Shown here: in pieces, positions 48,779 through 61,499 of the stretch
Layout of the letters: each line of letters starts with the position of its first letter
How positions within the stretch are numbered: position 1 is the stretch's first letter
Assembly (NCBI GenBank): GCA_965221755.1
Contig: OZ244921.1
Span: forward strand, 1,178,001-1,242,000
Length of the DNA stretch: 64,000 bases
Direction: 5' to 3'
Source: Azophilus sp965221755
GTDB taxonomy: Bacteria > Pseudomonadota > Gammaproteobacteria > Pseudomonadales > Azotimanducaceae
Notes under the pieces: model-generated
Seen by the model: only the letters and a program-made list of their open reading frames with translations
What the model was told of the DNA's origin: nothing
The model's database searches: none
Made by a program: the position numbers and the translations under genes

Positions 48779-48799
48779 GGTTGCGGCGGGCCGCTGCGC

Positions 48800-50176
<1,377 letters not shown>

Positions 50177-50296
50177 GGTTGGCTGGATCCTTTTGCAGCT
50201 CGGCGGTTTGAAACGCCCTCGCCGCACCGACGCTGGACGCGATGCGAACCGGACAGGGACGCAAATGCTATCAATCCGGCGGGTTGCGAGCAAAGG

Positions 50297-50394
50297 CGAA
50301 CCTTGGCCTTGGCCAAGGTTCGTTTGAGTTTCGCTGACGCGAAACTCAGCGCCCGTTGCGTGGGTCAGGTTCCGAGATGTTCCTGAGCCCGCAC
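50297..50394 (-). repeat. Dispersed two-hairpin repeat, copy F
   Basis: About 120 nt upstream of ahcY. Hairpin 2 arms are TGAGTTTCGC / GCGAAACTCA: the terminal pair is T-A where other copies have G-C, a compensatory double change. Hairpin 1 is CGAACCTTGGCC / GGCCAAGGTTCG with a 2-nt loop. The conserved block is complete. Confidence 0.92.
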
Positions 50395-50422
50395 AAGCGC
50401 GCGCCCGCGAAGCAGGCGCATT

Positions 50423-50492
50423 GGGGTTTCACTATCGCGAAACCCTGCGCCTGTTGCGTGGGCCAGGTTCCGAAATGTCTTTGAGCCCGCAC
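50423..50492 (-). repeat. Dispersed repeat, copy G (no clear hairpin 1)
   Basis: Directly upstream of copy F in the same orientation. The conserved block is GTGCGGGCTC then AAGACATTTCGGAACCTGGC. Hairpin 2 is GGGTTTC / GAAACCC, where an A-T pair of other copies is replaced by G-C. A GC-rich imperfect stem follows in place of hairpin 1. Confidence 0.85.
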
Positions 50493-50587
50493 GCTTGGGC
50501 TCGCCCCGTGGCAGTCCATGGACGTCGTGCCGACGCGGCAGGCGACGTTGGCCTGAACGCACACGCAGCGCCCGCCTTCGCCATAGG

Positions 50588-51118
50588 CTAAGCTCGGTCA
50601 AAGACCCGCTTGTAGCGCATGGTCTTGCCCTTGCGCGGGTTGATGGTCACGGACATCAGCAGGCGTCCGTCCCTGCCCACCTCCAAGCTGCGCTTGACCT
50701 TGCGCGTGGTCGATTCGTAATTGGAGGTCAACTTGCGCCGGGACCACTGGCTGCGCCTGCCGCGGTAGGCTCCCGGCCTGAGCTCCTCGCTGCCGACGCC
50801 TTGGTAGGTGAGCAGCAGGCCATCGTCCAGCCGCTCGATGGTGAAGGCTTGGCAGCGCAGCATTGGCGGTGGCCCAGGGCTGCCGACTTCCGGCTCCGGA
50901 CCCGGCGAGCCGGTGGGCACGGGGATGCCGCCCACGCTGACGCTGGTGCTGAAGTTGCCGCCCAAGCCCTCCCACCAGCGGCTGGTCGAGTTGTCCGGCG
51001 CAATGGCTTCGGTGCGCTCGACGTTCAGGGTCCAAGTGCCCGCCAAGGCGATTTCCTCGGCCAAGGCGGCGAACGAGAGCGCACCGCACAGCGCGAAAAG
51101 AGACAGGCTGCGAGTCAT
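50588..51118 (-). CDS. Secreted beta-rich hypothetical protein
   Basis: I do not recognise a family with certainty. A signal peptide MTRSLSLFALCGALSFAALA precedes GTWTLNVERTEA, a Pro/Gly-rich stretch (VPTGSPGPEPEVGSPGPPP), then strands such as FTIERLDDGLLLTYQG and LEVGRDGRLLMSVTINP, ending KTMRYKRVFDRA. The pattern resembles small exported proteins that report on a compound's effect by a lipocalin-like barrel, but that is a guess. An ATG nine codons upstream is an alternative. It is the upstream neighbour of ahcY on the same strand, separated by two repeats. Confidence 0.7.
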   Translation of the reverse strand: MTRSLSLFALCGALSFAALAEEIALAGTWTLNVERTEAIAPDNSTSRWWEGLGGNFSTSVSVGGIPVPTGSPGPEPEVGSPGPPPMLRCQAFTIERLDDGLLLTYQGVGSEELRPGAYRGRRSQWSRRKLTSNYESTTRKVKRSLEVGRDGRLLMSVTINPRKGKTMRYKRVFDRA

Positions 51119-51312
51119 GATTTGCAGTGTAGCATGGCGCTTCATGGAACAATCGAACCCGTCGAGGCGCGGACGTGCAGGGTGCAGGCGTTTTTCCACC
51201 GGACCGCGGTCTCGTGCAGGAACGGCGCGCGCGCCGTCCGATAGGGCGGGACGCCCTCGATCCGGGGGATGACGCGGGAGCTGCCGTTGTGATGCCTTGG
51301 CGCGGGAAAATC

Positions 51313-51349
51313 CCACCTTGGCAGGGCGCTTCGCGCCCTGCCAAGGTGG
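51313..51349. promoter_or_regulatory. 17-bp perfect hairpin immediately before the ABC ATPase start
   Basis: CCACCTTGGCAGGGCGC, loop TTC, then the exact complement. The stem ends 10 nt before the ATG, over the place where a ribosome site should be, and no separate ribosome site is visible. On the minus strand GATTTTCCC follows, but no minus-strand gene ends here. A leader element controlling translation is the likeliest reading. Confidence 0.65.
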
Positions 51350-51359
51350 CCCGAAAAAC

Positions 51360-52313
51360 ATGCTGAACATCCGCGCACTCGATCTAGGCGGCTCGCGCGC
51401 CTTCAGCCATCAGTTCGCCGAAGGCGCCATTACCGTCGTTCTGGGCCGCAACAACGCCGGCAAGACGCGCCTGGCACGGGCCGTCGCCGGACTCGATCCC
51501 GCGCCGCCCGGCACGGTTTTCATCAACGGCGCCGATGTCAGCGCGCTCAGCGCCCGGCGGCGGCGGGTGGGCTTGGTCTATCAAGCCTTCGTCAACTACC
51601 CCAACTGGAGCGTGTTCGACAACATCGCCTCACCCATGAGGGCGACCGGACGCGGGCGAGGCGGGGATGCGGATGAGCTGGTCCGTGCGGTCGAGGCCTT
51701 GGCCGACCGCCTGCGGATCGGCGATCTGCTCGACCGCCTTCCCGAAGCGTTGTCCGGGGGGCAGCAGCAACGGGTGGCCATCGCCCGCGCCCTGGCCCAG
51801 CAGGGGGACGCGCTGGTCATGGATGAGCCCTTGGTCAACCTCGACTACAAGCTGCGCGAGGCGCTGAGCCTGCAGCTTCGGGAGATCGTCCAATCCGACG
51901 GCCTGACCGTGCTCTATCTCACCTCGGACCCGAAGGATGCGTTCGCCTTGGGCGATGAGGTCCTGCTGCTTCACGAACGCGCCAAGCTGCAGAGCGGCAC
52001 GCCCCTTGAGGTTTACGGCGCGCCGGTTTGCGCGGCGGCGGCGGATCTGATGAGCGACCCTGGCGTCAACCGTCTCGACGCGCAAACCCTGGTTCGCCCG
52101 GAGCACATCCGCTTGGCCCCGCAAGCCGACACCGATGCGGTCTTTGCCGGCGAAGTCAACAGCGTGGAGACCAGCGGCGCGGAGACCTTCCTGCACTGCC
52201 GCGTGGGCGGCACGGACTGGGTGGCCCGCCTGCCCGGCATGGCGGATGTGAAGGCGGGCGCCCGCGTGCGCCTCTACGTTGCCGAGAGTGATCTCATTCG
52301 ATTGGAGGCTTAG
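51360..52313 (+). CDS. ABC transporter ATPase, MalK/UgpC-like with TOBE domain
   Basis: This 317-residue ATPase of a carbohydrate- or polyol-type importer has Walker A LGRNNAGKTRLAR, Q-loop VYQAFVNYPNWSVFDNIA, signature LSGGQQQRVAIARAL, Walker B ALVMDEPLVNLDYKLRE, and H-loop YLTSDPKDAFALGDEV, where the switch His is replaced (SDPKDA instead of HDxxEA). The C-terminal TOBE region contains LVRPEHIRLAP. No permease or binding protein gene is adjacent. The missing switch His and orphan state raise doubt about normal transport function. Confidence 0.85.
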   Translation: MLNIRALDLGGSRAFSHQFAEGAITVVLGRNNAGKTRLARAVAGLDPAPPGTVFINGADVSALSARRRRVGLVYQAFVNYPNWSVFDNIASPMRATGRGRGGDADELVRAVEALADRLRIGDLLDRLPEALSGGQQQRVAIARALAQQGDALVMDEPLVNLDYKLREALSLQLREIVQSDGLTVLYLTSDPKDAFALGDEVLLLHERAKLQSGTPLEVYGAPVCAAAADLMSDPGVNRLDAQTLVRPEHIRLAPQADTDAVFAGEVNSVETSGAETFLHCRVGGTDWVARLPGMADVKAGARVRLYVAESDLIRLEA

Positions 52314-52424
52314 TTTTGATTTCGCATCATAAGCATCACGAACTTGATGTCCAAGATGGCGTCTTGTTGCTGAAGATGTGGACCCGCTGCGCCCGCTGCC
52401 GGGGCGCTGCGCGATGAGAACGCT

Positions 52425-55094
<2,670 letters not shown>

Positions 55095-55105
55095 CGGTTG
55101 GGCCC

Positions 55106-55993
55106 TTAGCGCGGCGTCAGGGTCACTGCGACAGGCCGGTGATCCGACAGATGGCAATCGAGCACGGCATGGTCGTCCACGCGGATGCCGGGGGTGACCA
55201 GCACGTGGTCCAGGGCCAAGGCCGGGCTCCAAGCCGGCCAAGTGGGTTCCGGCGCCGCCGCCGAGCGCAGCGGCGAGTGCTTGAGCGGCGAGCGCGACAG
55301 CAGGCGCGTCAGGAGGCCGTTCATGTCGCCCATGACCACGGCGTGGTCTTCGCCTTTGATCAGCTCCCTGACGTAGGCCAACTGAGCTTGCCGGGAGACG
55401 CCGCCCAAGGACAGGTGCAGCAGCACCACGAGGATCTCCGCCCCCCGGCAGGGCAGGCGCGCGACGATGGCGCCCCGGCCGGGGATCAGGCCGGGCAGCT
55501 TGTGGTCCTCCAAGCTGAGCGGCCTCACCCGCGTCAGCAGGCCGTTGCCGTGCTGCGCCAGCGGACCCAAGTCCCGGTTCAATTGGGCGTACCAATGGGG
55601 AAAGCCGGCCCGCGTCGCGAGGTACTCCACCTGATTGACGAAGCCGCTGCGCAGGCTGCCGCCGTCCACCTCCTGCAGCGCCACCAAGTCGTAGCCCGCC
55701 ACCACGTCGGCGATGCGCATCAGGTTTTGCTGGCGGCTGAGGTGGGGCAGGACGTGCTTCCAGCCCTTGGTGACGTATTGCCGGTAGCGGCTGGTCTTGA
55801 TCCCGACTTGGATGTTGAAGCTCAGCAGCCGCAGCGCCTCGCCTTCGGCAGGGCGTTCGGGTTGCTTCGCAGCCCGGCTTGTGGGCAATGGGGGGATGAC
55901 TGGCCCACCTGCGGCGGGGCGCCGGAATCCCGGACCGTCTTGCCCCGCGCCTTCGACAGGGTTGTTGACCGTCGTGGCGCCTAGCTGCGGCAT
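55106..55993 (-). CDS. Endonuclease/exonuclease/phosphatase (EEP) family protein
   Basis: This 295-residue hydrolase has the EEP metal/phosphate motifs RLLSFNIQVGI, LVALQEVDGGSLRSG, NGLLTRVRP, VMGDMNGLLTRLL, LALDHVLVTPGI and SDHRPVAV. About 50 low-complexity residues come before the domain. It follows dsbA by 4 nt. The order cytochrome c4-dsbA-EEP is also found in Pseudomonas, where this gene is a conserved protein of unknown substrate. Confidence 0.88.
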   Translation of the reverse strand: MPQLGATTVNNPVEGAGQDGPGFRRPAAGGPVIPPLPTSRAAKQPERPAEGEALRLLSFNIQVGIKTSRYRQYVTKGWKHVLPHLSRQQNLMRIADVVAGYDLVALQEVDGGSLRSGFVNQVEYLATRAGFPHWYAQLNRDLGPLAQHGNGLLTRVRPLSLEDHKLPGLIPGRGAIVARLPCRGAEILVVLLHLSLGGVSRQAQLAYVRELIKGEDHAVVMGDMNGLLTRLLSRSPLKHSPLRSAAAPEPTWPAWSPALALDHVLVTPGIRVDDHAVLDCHLSDHRPVAVTLTPR

Positions 55994-55997
55994 CTTG

Positions 55998-56648
55998 CTA
56001 TTGGCCAGCCTCCTCGCTGGCCAGGGCGCGTTCGGAGCCGATCAGAAAGCTGGCCGCTTCAAGCATTTTTTCGTAACTTCCAGCCGCCCCGGTGTCTATG
56101 CGGAACCTGCCGTTGATCACCAGACTGGGGGTGCCTTTGATGCCGTAGGCTTTCGCGGCCGCAATGGCTCGCTGCACTTGGCCTTCCACGCTGAACGAGG
56201 TTAGCGCCGCCTCGAAGTCGCCGCCGTCAACTTCGGCCGTTGCGGCGAGGAAGCGGGCGGCAACCGAGCGGTCAGAGAGGTTTTGCCCGCGTTCGTGAAT
56301 GGCTTTGAAGATGCCGCCATGCACCGCTTCCAGAACGCCGAGTTGCTCGGCTGCGTAGAACAGGCGGGCGAATTCCGCCCAGCGGGGGTCGAACGCCGCG
56401 GGCATGCGCCGAAACGCCACGTCGTCGTCGAGCTTGGCCCGCCATGCCTCGACGTAGGGCTCGAAGGTGTAGCAGTGGATGCAGGCGTAGCTGAACACCT
56501 CGACCACCTCAACACGGCTCGCATCGGCGGTGTCCACCGGCACCGGCAGCCGTTCATAGTGGACGCCCTCCTGAAAGGGCGCCTCGGCTTGGCAGACGCT
56601 GGCGGTCAGCGCGGCAGCGATGCCGAGCAGCAGCTTGAATCGGCGCAT
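55998..56648 (-). CDS. dsbA: DsbA-family thiol:disulfide interchange protein with CIHC active site
   Basis: This periplasmic disulfide oxidase has a signal peptide (FKLLLGIAAALTASVCQA), thioredoxin fold with inserted helical domain, VEVVEVFSYACIHCYTFEPYVEAW (core FSYACIHCYTFEP) and the cis-Pro loop GIKGTPSLVING. The dipeptide between the cysteines is Ile-His instead of Pro-His, which should alter redox potential and interaction with DsbB. The 216-residue length is normal. It is cotranscribed with EEP; about 28 nt separate it from cytochrome c4 upstream. Confidence 0.92.
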   Translation of the reverse strand: MRRFKLLLGIAAALTASVCQAEAPFQEGVHYERLPVPVDTADASRVEVVEVFSYACIHCYTFEPYVEAWRAKLDDDVAFRRMPAAFDPRWAEFARLFYAAEQLGVLEAVHGGIFKAIHERGQNLSDRSVAARFLAATAEVDGGDFEAALTSFSVEGQVQRAIAAAKAYGIKGTPSLVINGRFRIDTGAAGSYEKMLEAASFLIGSERALASEEAGQ

Positions 56649-56676
56649 GGCGCTCTCCTTGGGTTGGCCGGCGGGC

Positions 56677-57363
56677 TCAATCCGCCGCGCCGCTGTGGTC
56701 TCCGGCCCATGCCGGTGCGGGGTCGGCGGACATCAGGCCCTGCAGGAAGTCGGCCAGCAGGCCGACTTCCTTGTCGGTCAGCCCGCGCGCCGCATCGCGC
56801 ATCATGCCGCCGTAGTCCTCGTCCGTCCGGCGCCCGCCTTCGCGGTAGGCCTTGAGCTGCGCTTCGGTGTAGGCCGCAGGCTGGCCGCTCAGGCGCGGGA
56901 ACCCGGCAGGCGCGTTGCCGCCGCCGGACGGCGAGTGGCAGGCCATGCAGGCCGGCACTTGGCGCTCCAGGATGCCGCCGCGATAGATGGCTTCGGCTTG
57001 GGCGATGGCCTCGTCATCGCCCGCGGCCTGCCTGACCCTGCCGGGCAGGGAGGCGTAATAGGCGGCCAGGTTTTCCAAGTCCTGCTCGGATTTGCCGGTG
57101 AGCTGGCCGGTCATCAGCAGGATGGGGCGCTCGTTGGATTGGATGAGTTGCATTTGGCGCAGCAGGTATCTTTCGTTCTGCCCGGCCAAGTCCGGATAGG
57201 TTGGATCCAAGCCGGTGGCGCCGTCCATGCCGTGGCAAGCCGAGCAGGCCAAGGACAGCGCCTTGCCCGCCGCCGCGTCTCCCGCCCCCTGGGCGGCCGC
57301 CGCCAGCACGAGGCAAGTGGCCGCCAAAGCCGTTTGAATGGTCTGAACCCTGTGAAACCCCAT
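56677..57363 (-). CDS. Di-haem cytochrome c4
   Basis: This periplasmic two-domain cytochrome donates electrons to terminal oxidases. After a signal peptide (ALAATCLVLAAAAQGAG) come two haem sites, LACSACHGMDGATG and PACMACHSPSGGG, with Met ligands in the domains' distal segments (ILLMTGQLTG and DYGGMMRDAARGLTD). The 228 residues fit c4. It diverges from engB. On the minus strand a perfect TATAAT at 57507-57512 may be its -10. Confidence 0.92.
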   Translation of the reverse strand: MGFHRVQTIQTALAATCLVLAAAAQGAGDAAAGKALSLACSACHGMDGATGLDPTYPDLAGQNERYLLRQMQLIQSNERPILLMTGQLTGKSEQDLENLAAYYASLPGRVRQAAGDDEAIAQAEAIYRGGILERQVPACMACHSPSGGGNAPAGFPRLSGQPAAYTEAQLKAYREGGRRTDEDYGGMMRDAARGLTDKEVGLLADFLQGLMSADPAPAWAGDHSGAAD

Positions 57364-57506
57364 GAAGCTTCGTTCTCCAGCATGTTGCGTCGCGCCAAGG
57401 CCCGCCTTCGAGCCTTGTCAGGCACGTTGCGTCAACGCTTGCCGCGCCAACGCTTAGAATGACCCAGTCCGGCTTGCCGAGACGCCCGAGCTCGGGCTGG
57501 ACGCGG

Positions 57507-57512
57507 ATTATA
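57507..57512 (-). promoter_or_regulatory. Possible -10 of the cytochrome c4-dsbA-EEP operon
   Basis: GGGTATAATCC on the minus strand matches -10 perfectly, but the -35 is poor. The resulting leader would be about 135 nt and contains the palindrome GCCCGAGCTCGGGC. Confidence 0.35.
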
Positions 57513-57532
57513 CCCAAACCGGAGCGGATGCA

Positions 57533-58165
57533 GTGACTGCCTTGCACCATCGCCTTGACATGCGGTTTCTGGCCAGCGCGCCGGACTTATCAAGGTGCCC
57601 GGCGGGGGAGGCGCCCGAAGTGGCCTTCGCCGGCCGCTCCAATGCCGGCAAGTCCAGCGTCCTCAACCGCCTCACCGGCAGCCGGCGCACCGCCAAGGTG
57701 AGCAAGACCCCCGGCCGCACCCGCCTGCTCAACTTCTTCGCCTTGGCCAGCGGCGCCCGCGTCGTGGACCTGCCGGGCTACGGCTACGCCAAGGCCTCCG
57801 CCCAAGCCCAGGCCCAATGGCAGGCTGCGGTGAACGAGTACTTGAGCTGCCGGGACCAGCTGGCGGGCGTGGTCCTGGTCACCGACATCCGCCATCCCGG
57901 CACGGCCTTTGATGAGCAGTTCATCGACTGGGCGCTGGCCTCCGAGATGCCGCTGCACGTCTTGCTGAACAAGGCCGACAAACTGAAGCGCAGCGCCCAG
58001 GGACGGGCCTTGGCCGCCTATCGCGAGCGCTTGGGCAGCGCCGCCACGGCGCAACTGTTCTCGGCGCTGCGAGGGGAGGGGGCTGCCGAACTGTCGGCGC
58101 GGGTGATGGCTTGGATAACGGATGTCGGCGCTGTCACGGACGACCGATCGACCCAAACGGGCTGA
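57533..58165 (+). CDS. engB: EngB/YsxC ribosome-biogenesis GTPase
   Basis: This essential GTPase assists large-subunit assembly. G1 is AFAGRSNAGKSSVLNRL, G2 region KTPGRTRLLNFF, G3 VVDLPGYGYAK, G4 LLNKADKLKR, and a G5-like FSALRGEG. GTG start. The 210-residue length is normal. Position opposite cytochrome c4 is conserved. polA, often upstream, is not seen. Confidence 0.94.
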   Translation: MTALHHRLDMRFLASAPDLSRCPAGEAPEVAFAGRSNAGKSSVLNRLTGSRRTAKVSKTPGRTRLLNFFALASGARVVDLPGYGYAKASAQAQAQWQAAVNEYLSCRDQLAGVVLVTDIRHPGTAFDEQFIDWALASEMPLHVLLNKADKLKRSAQGRALAAYRERLGSAATAQLFSALRGEGAAELSARVMAWITDVGAVTDDRSTQTG

Positions 58166-58181
58166 GCGAAGTTCGGTGCCA

Positions 58182-59105
58182 TCAAACGGACCGCCGGTCC
58201 TCGGTTTCCCAAAGCAAGCGAACGGGCGCCGCGTATAGCCCGTCGCCGAAGCTCACGCAGGCTTCGCCGTCGTAGAGCACGACGCCGCCCTTGAAGCGGC
58301 TGCCCGCGATCGTGGCCAACTTGCGCAGGCCGCGGAAGTCCGAGTTGCGGACGGTTGCGCCGGCCTTTACTTCGACGCCCGCTACGGCGAGCGCACCGCG
58401 TTCGATGACGATGTCCACTTCCACTTGGTCCTTGTCCCGATAGTGGTGGAATGTCGAGGGCGCGTTCCACCAACTGGCTTGGCGGCGCAGCTCCTGGAGC
58501 ACGAACGTTTCCAGCAGCTGGCCGAGCAGCTCCCGGTTCTTGGCGAGCGCCGCTGCATCCACCCCGAGCAGGGCGCAGGCAAGGCCGGTGTCGCCGATGT
58601 GCAGCTTTGGCGACTTGATCAGGCGACTGGTGGCACGGTTGCTGTGCCAAGGCGGCAGCCTGTCGAGCAGGAATATCCGTTCCAACAGGGTGACGTAGCT
58701 GTTGATCGTCGGTCGGCTAACCTGAAAGGGCGAAGCCAAGTCGGACATGTTGAGCAGTCGGGCCGACTGCGCCGCCGCGAGCGCCAGCAGGGGGGCAGGG
58801 CGTCCAAATCGCTGATTCGAGCGAGGTTCCGAACGTCCCGTTGGACCAAGGCATCGAGGTAGTTGCGGTACCAGTTGGCGCGCCGCCGCCCCGGGGCAGG
58901 GCGAGAGGCGCCGGATAGCCACCCGCAACGATGCGCTCAACGAGCTGTAGGATGGGCCGTCGGCGCTCCGCGCATTGTTCGGAGGTTTAGCCGACGAGAG
59001 GACATCGCCCTGCCAATGAAGCGCTTGGGGTGCGCACACGAGCTGCGCCAGCGTGGTTTTGCCGCATTGCCGGGGACCGTGAACAGGGATCTGAGCAAAT
59101 GACGT
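58182..59105 (-). pseudogene. AAA ATPase with DUF4143, decayed by deletion and frameshifts
   Basis: Pieces of one ATPase of about 400 residues are spread over different frames. Near 59.07 kb IPVHGPRQCGKTTLAQLV holds the Walker A. Then follow IVAGGYPAPLALPRG, ANWYRNYLDALVQRDVRNLA and RISDLDALPP. After a slip in a run of Cs near 58.8 kb the frame continues LLALAAAQSARLLNMSDLAS and the intact DUF4143 domain (LHIGDTGLACALLGVD, LLETFVLQELRRQ, DQVEVDIVIERG, GVEVKAGATV). At least two frameshifts are present, and most of the ATPase core after Walker A is deleted. Walker B and later motifs cannot be found. Confidence 0.85.
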
Positions 59106-59110
59106 CCTTC

Positions 59111-59534
59111 AGCGCTTCGGTCATGGATAGGGGCGCCGTCCGATTCTGAGGACGGGTGGTTGTGGCGAAGTGCTCGTGAACCACTTGTCCGCTGATGGTC
59201 AGGCTGGCGGCAGCGTTCTTTAGCTCTTAACTCACGGATTGCCAAAGCCGGTGCGCGGGGTGCGGAACACGAGGGGCGGCAGGCTCTTGAGTTCGAGCCT
59301 GCCAGCCACATGACCGTTGGCCGGGCGCTTGTCCGTCACGGCCTAAGCCGCGGTCAGGTGATTGTCCCAGCGCAGCTCCGGCAATCGCCGGGTCGCCGCC
59401 GGGCGGAACTCGAAGGATTCGGCGTCGAAGCGAAACAGTCTGCCCGCGCCGGTCCGGGACCTTTCGGAATTCGGGCTTGCCGGATCGGGGCATCCTCGGT
59501 CCCGACGAGGCGCTTTTATCGCTCGGCGCACTGG
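59111..59534. other. Gene-free stretch with remnants
   Basis: It holds the cyclotransferase-like fragment listed separately. There is also a short minus-strand frame downstream of the VWA gene (RTGAGRLFRFDAESFEF, then LPELRWDNHLTAA) that looks like the tail of some larger lost gene but matches nothing I can name. Confidence 0.5.
59232..59339 (-). pseudogene. Fragment of a second glutaminyl cyclase gene
   Basis: The minus-strand frame reads RPANGHVAGRLELKSLPPLV then FRTPRTGFGNP and stops. It aligns with INPANGQVRGWLDLTGLLPL and FRTPRTDVLNG of the intact gene at 47.2 kb. About 30 nt (GTGCGCGGGGTGCGGAACAC then GAGGGGC) are nearly identical between the two. Nothing else of the gene is present. 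Confidence 0.75.
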
Positions 59535-61499
59535 CTAACCGGTCAGCGCCGCATAGATCTTGGCCAAGGCCTGCGGCAGATCCTCCAGCTCCTCAATCAC
59601 CGCGTAGCGGGCCTGCGGGCACATGCGCTTCAGGTAGTCGTGGCCGGAGCGGTCCACCGTCACGCAGAAGGTTTCGATGCCCTTGCTTGCGGCTTCGGCC
59701 AGCGCCTTGGCGGTGTCGTGCAGGCCGTATTCGTGGTCGCCGCGCACCGGGCCGTAGTCGCAGTCCTGGGGGAAGCCGTCGCTGATGATGAGCAGCACCT
59801 TCAGGGCGTTGCCGGAATCGGCCAGCTTGCGGACGGCGTGACGAATGGCCGGCCCCATGCGGGTGCTGCGCTTGGGCTGCATGGCGGCGATGGCGGCCAA
59901 GGCGCGGGCGTTGAGGGTCTGGCGCAGATCCTTGGCGACGTGGAACTCGACGCAATCGCGCCCGTATCCGGAGAAGCCGTAGATGCCGTAGCTGTCGCCC
60001 AACCGTTCGAGGGCGGCGGCGAGGACGGCGGTGGCCTCCTTCTGCACGTCGATGATGCGCCGCTTGGGCGATGCGGGCGACTCACGCGCGTCCGACCAGA
60101 GGGTGCCGCCGTCCTCGCAGGGGTCGCGCAGGTTGGGTGCCGGGCGCGCCGAATGGCCGCTCGAGTCGGGCAGTGGCGCGGGCGGATCGGCCTCCACCGG
60201 ATCGTCGGTGGAGGCCGAGAGGTCCACCAGCAATGCGGCGCACACGTCCCGATGGGTTTTCTCGCGGCGGCTGTACAGCCGTTCGCTGGGCGAGCGGCCG
60301 GCTCTCAAGTCCTGGCGGGCGGCAACCACGGCATTCAGGTCGATTTCATCGCCGTCCGGCAAGCCCCAGCAGCGGCGGTGGCCTTGGGGCTTGATCTGCT
60401 CCAGGAGCTGCCGAGCCTGGCGATGCCAAGCGTTGATGGCTTGGCGGACGGCGTCCACGTCCGCATCGTCCCCGGGGCTCAGGGGTTGCTCGAACAGGCG
60501 GCACCAGTTGCGGCGGTAGCGGCGGCGGCGGAAATCCCATTCGTCGTACCGGTAGCTGCGCGCGCCGGCATTCGCATCGCCCAGCGCCTCGCGCACCGCG
60601 GAGCGCTCCAGGCCGATGCGCCGCGCCAGTTGGTCCCGTTCGGCCCTGATGCGCTTGATGTCCAGTTGCTCCTCGCGCACTTCACCGCCGCCCTCGGTGC
60701 GAGCAGCTTCCAACTGCTCGCTTTCCAGCATCTCCGCCGCCAGCAGGCAGCCATCCGCTTGGCGCAGCTCCTCCTCCCAATCCTGCAGGCGGGCTTCACG
60801 CTCGGCCCACTCGACGGCGGCGGCCTCAAGCAACGGCGCGTCCTCCAACGCCCCGCCCGGCTCGGCGCCGAGCCGGGCCAGCGCGCTCTGGGCGGCGGCG
60901 GCGGCGTCGTAGATGTCCGCGCTCGGCGCCAGCAGCCCCTGGGCCAGAGGGTGCAGGACTCGGCTCATGGCATCGGCGGCGGGCTCACCGAGCTGAAAGC
61001 GCAGCAGCGACCGCGCTGCCGGGCTTGGGGCCGGCTCCGAGCGCTGCCAGTGACGGTGGCAGGCGCCGAGGTGGGGCCTGATGCCGGGGTAGGCGCGGCA
61101 CATGGCGGCGTCGATGCGAACCCGCTCAAAGGCTTCAAACAGCTCGGCGGCGAGATGCGGGTTGGGGAAGTGGTGGTAGAACAGCCAGCGGTCGCTGGGC
61201 CGGGCCGGCGCCTGGGGCTTCGGCAAAGGCTCCAAGGTCGGCAAGCGCGCATAAGCCGCGCGCAGCGAAAAGCCGATGCCGCCGAACTCCCGCCGGGCAA
61301 TCTGCTGCAGGACAAGCGCCCGGTAGATGCCCGGTTCGGCGGCGTCGATGGCTTCGGGCAAATGGAGCGCATCCCCCGTCCGCAAAACATCAGACGGGCC
61401 AACGCGCAAGACGTCGCTGGGCTTGATGTGCAGGTGGGCGCCGTTCATGCCCTCCGCGAACAGCGCCAAGGGCCGCTCGACGTCGGCCAGCGCGATCAC
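59535..61499 (-). CDS. VWA-domain activation protein (NorD/CbbO-like)
   Basis: This 654-residue partner of a MoxR-type AAA+ ATPase matches the NorD/CbbO family, which activates nitric-oxide reductase or Rubisco. The N-terminal half is helical (HHFPNPHLAAELFEAFERVR, PGIRPHLGACHRH). The middle has YDEWDFRRRRYRRNWCRLFE and a charged linker. The C-terminal von Willebrand A domain has MIDAS DLSAST, then YGFSGYGRDCVEFHV and LLIISDGFPQDCDYGPVRGD (core ISDGFPQD). Its start overlaps the ATPase stop by 4 nt. Neither nor nor cbb structural genes are nearby. Confidence 0.85.
   Translation of the reverse strand: MIALADVERPLALFAEGMNGAHLHIKPSDVLRVGPSDVLRTGDALHLPEAIDAAEPGIYRALVLQQIARREFGGIGFSLRAAYARLPTLEPLPKPQAPARPSDRWLFYHHFPNPHLAAELFEAFERVRIDAAMCRAYPGIRPHLGACHRHWQRSEPAPSPAARSLLRFQLGEPAADAMSRVLHPLAQGLLAPSADIYDAAAAAQSALARLGAEPGGALEDAPLLEAAAVEWAEREARLQDWEEELRQADGCLLAAEMLESEQLEAARTEGGGEVREEQLDIKRIRAERDQLARRIGLERSAVREALGDANAGARSYRYDEWDFRRRRYRRNWCRLFEQPLSPGDDADVDAVRQAINAWHRQARQLLEQIKPQGHRRCWGLPDGDEIDLNAVVAARQDLRAGRSPSERLYSRREKTHRDVCAALLVDLSASTDDPVEADPPAPLPDSSGHSARPAPNLRDPCEDGGTLWSDARESPASPKRRIIDVQKEATAVLAAALERLGDSYGIYGFSGYGRDCVEFHVAKDLRQTLNARALAAIAAMQPKRSTRMGPAIRHAVRKLADSGNALKVLLIISDGFPQDCDYGPVRGDHEYGLHDTAKALAEAASKGIETFCVTVDRSGHDYLKRMCPQARYAVIEELEDLPQALAKIYAALTG

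Noticed and set aside
50177..50296. S-adenosylhomocysteine riboswitch before ahcY
   Set aside because: Looked for the conserved SAH-riboswitch core on the minus strand and did not find it; only the repeats and a plain leader are there.
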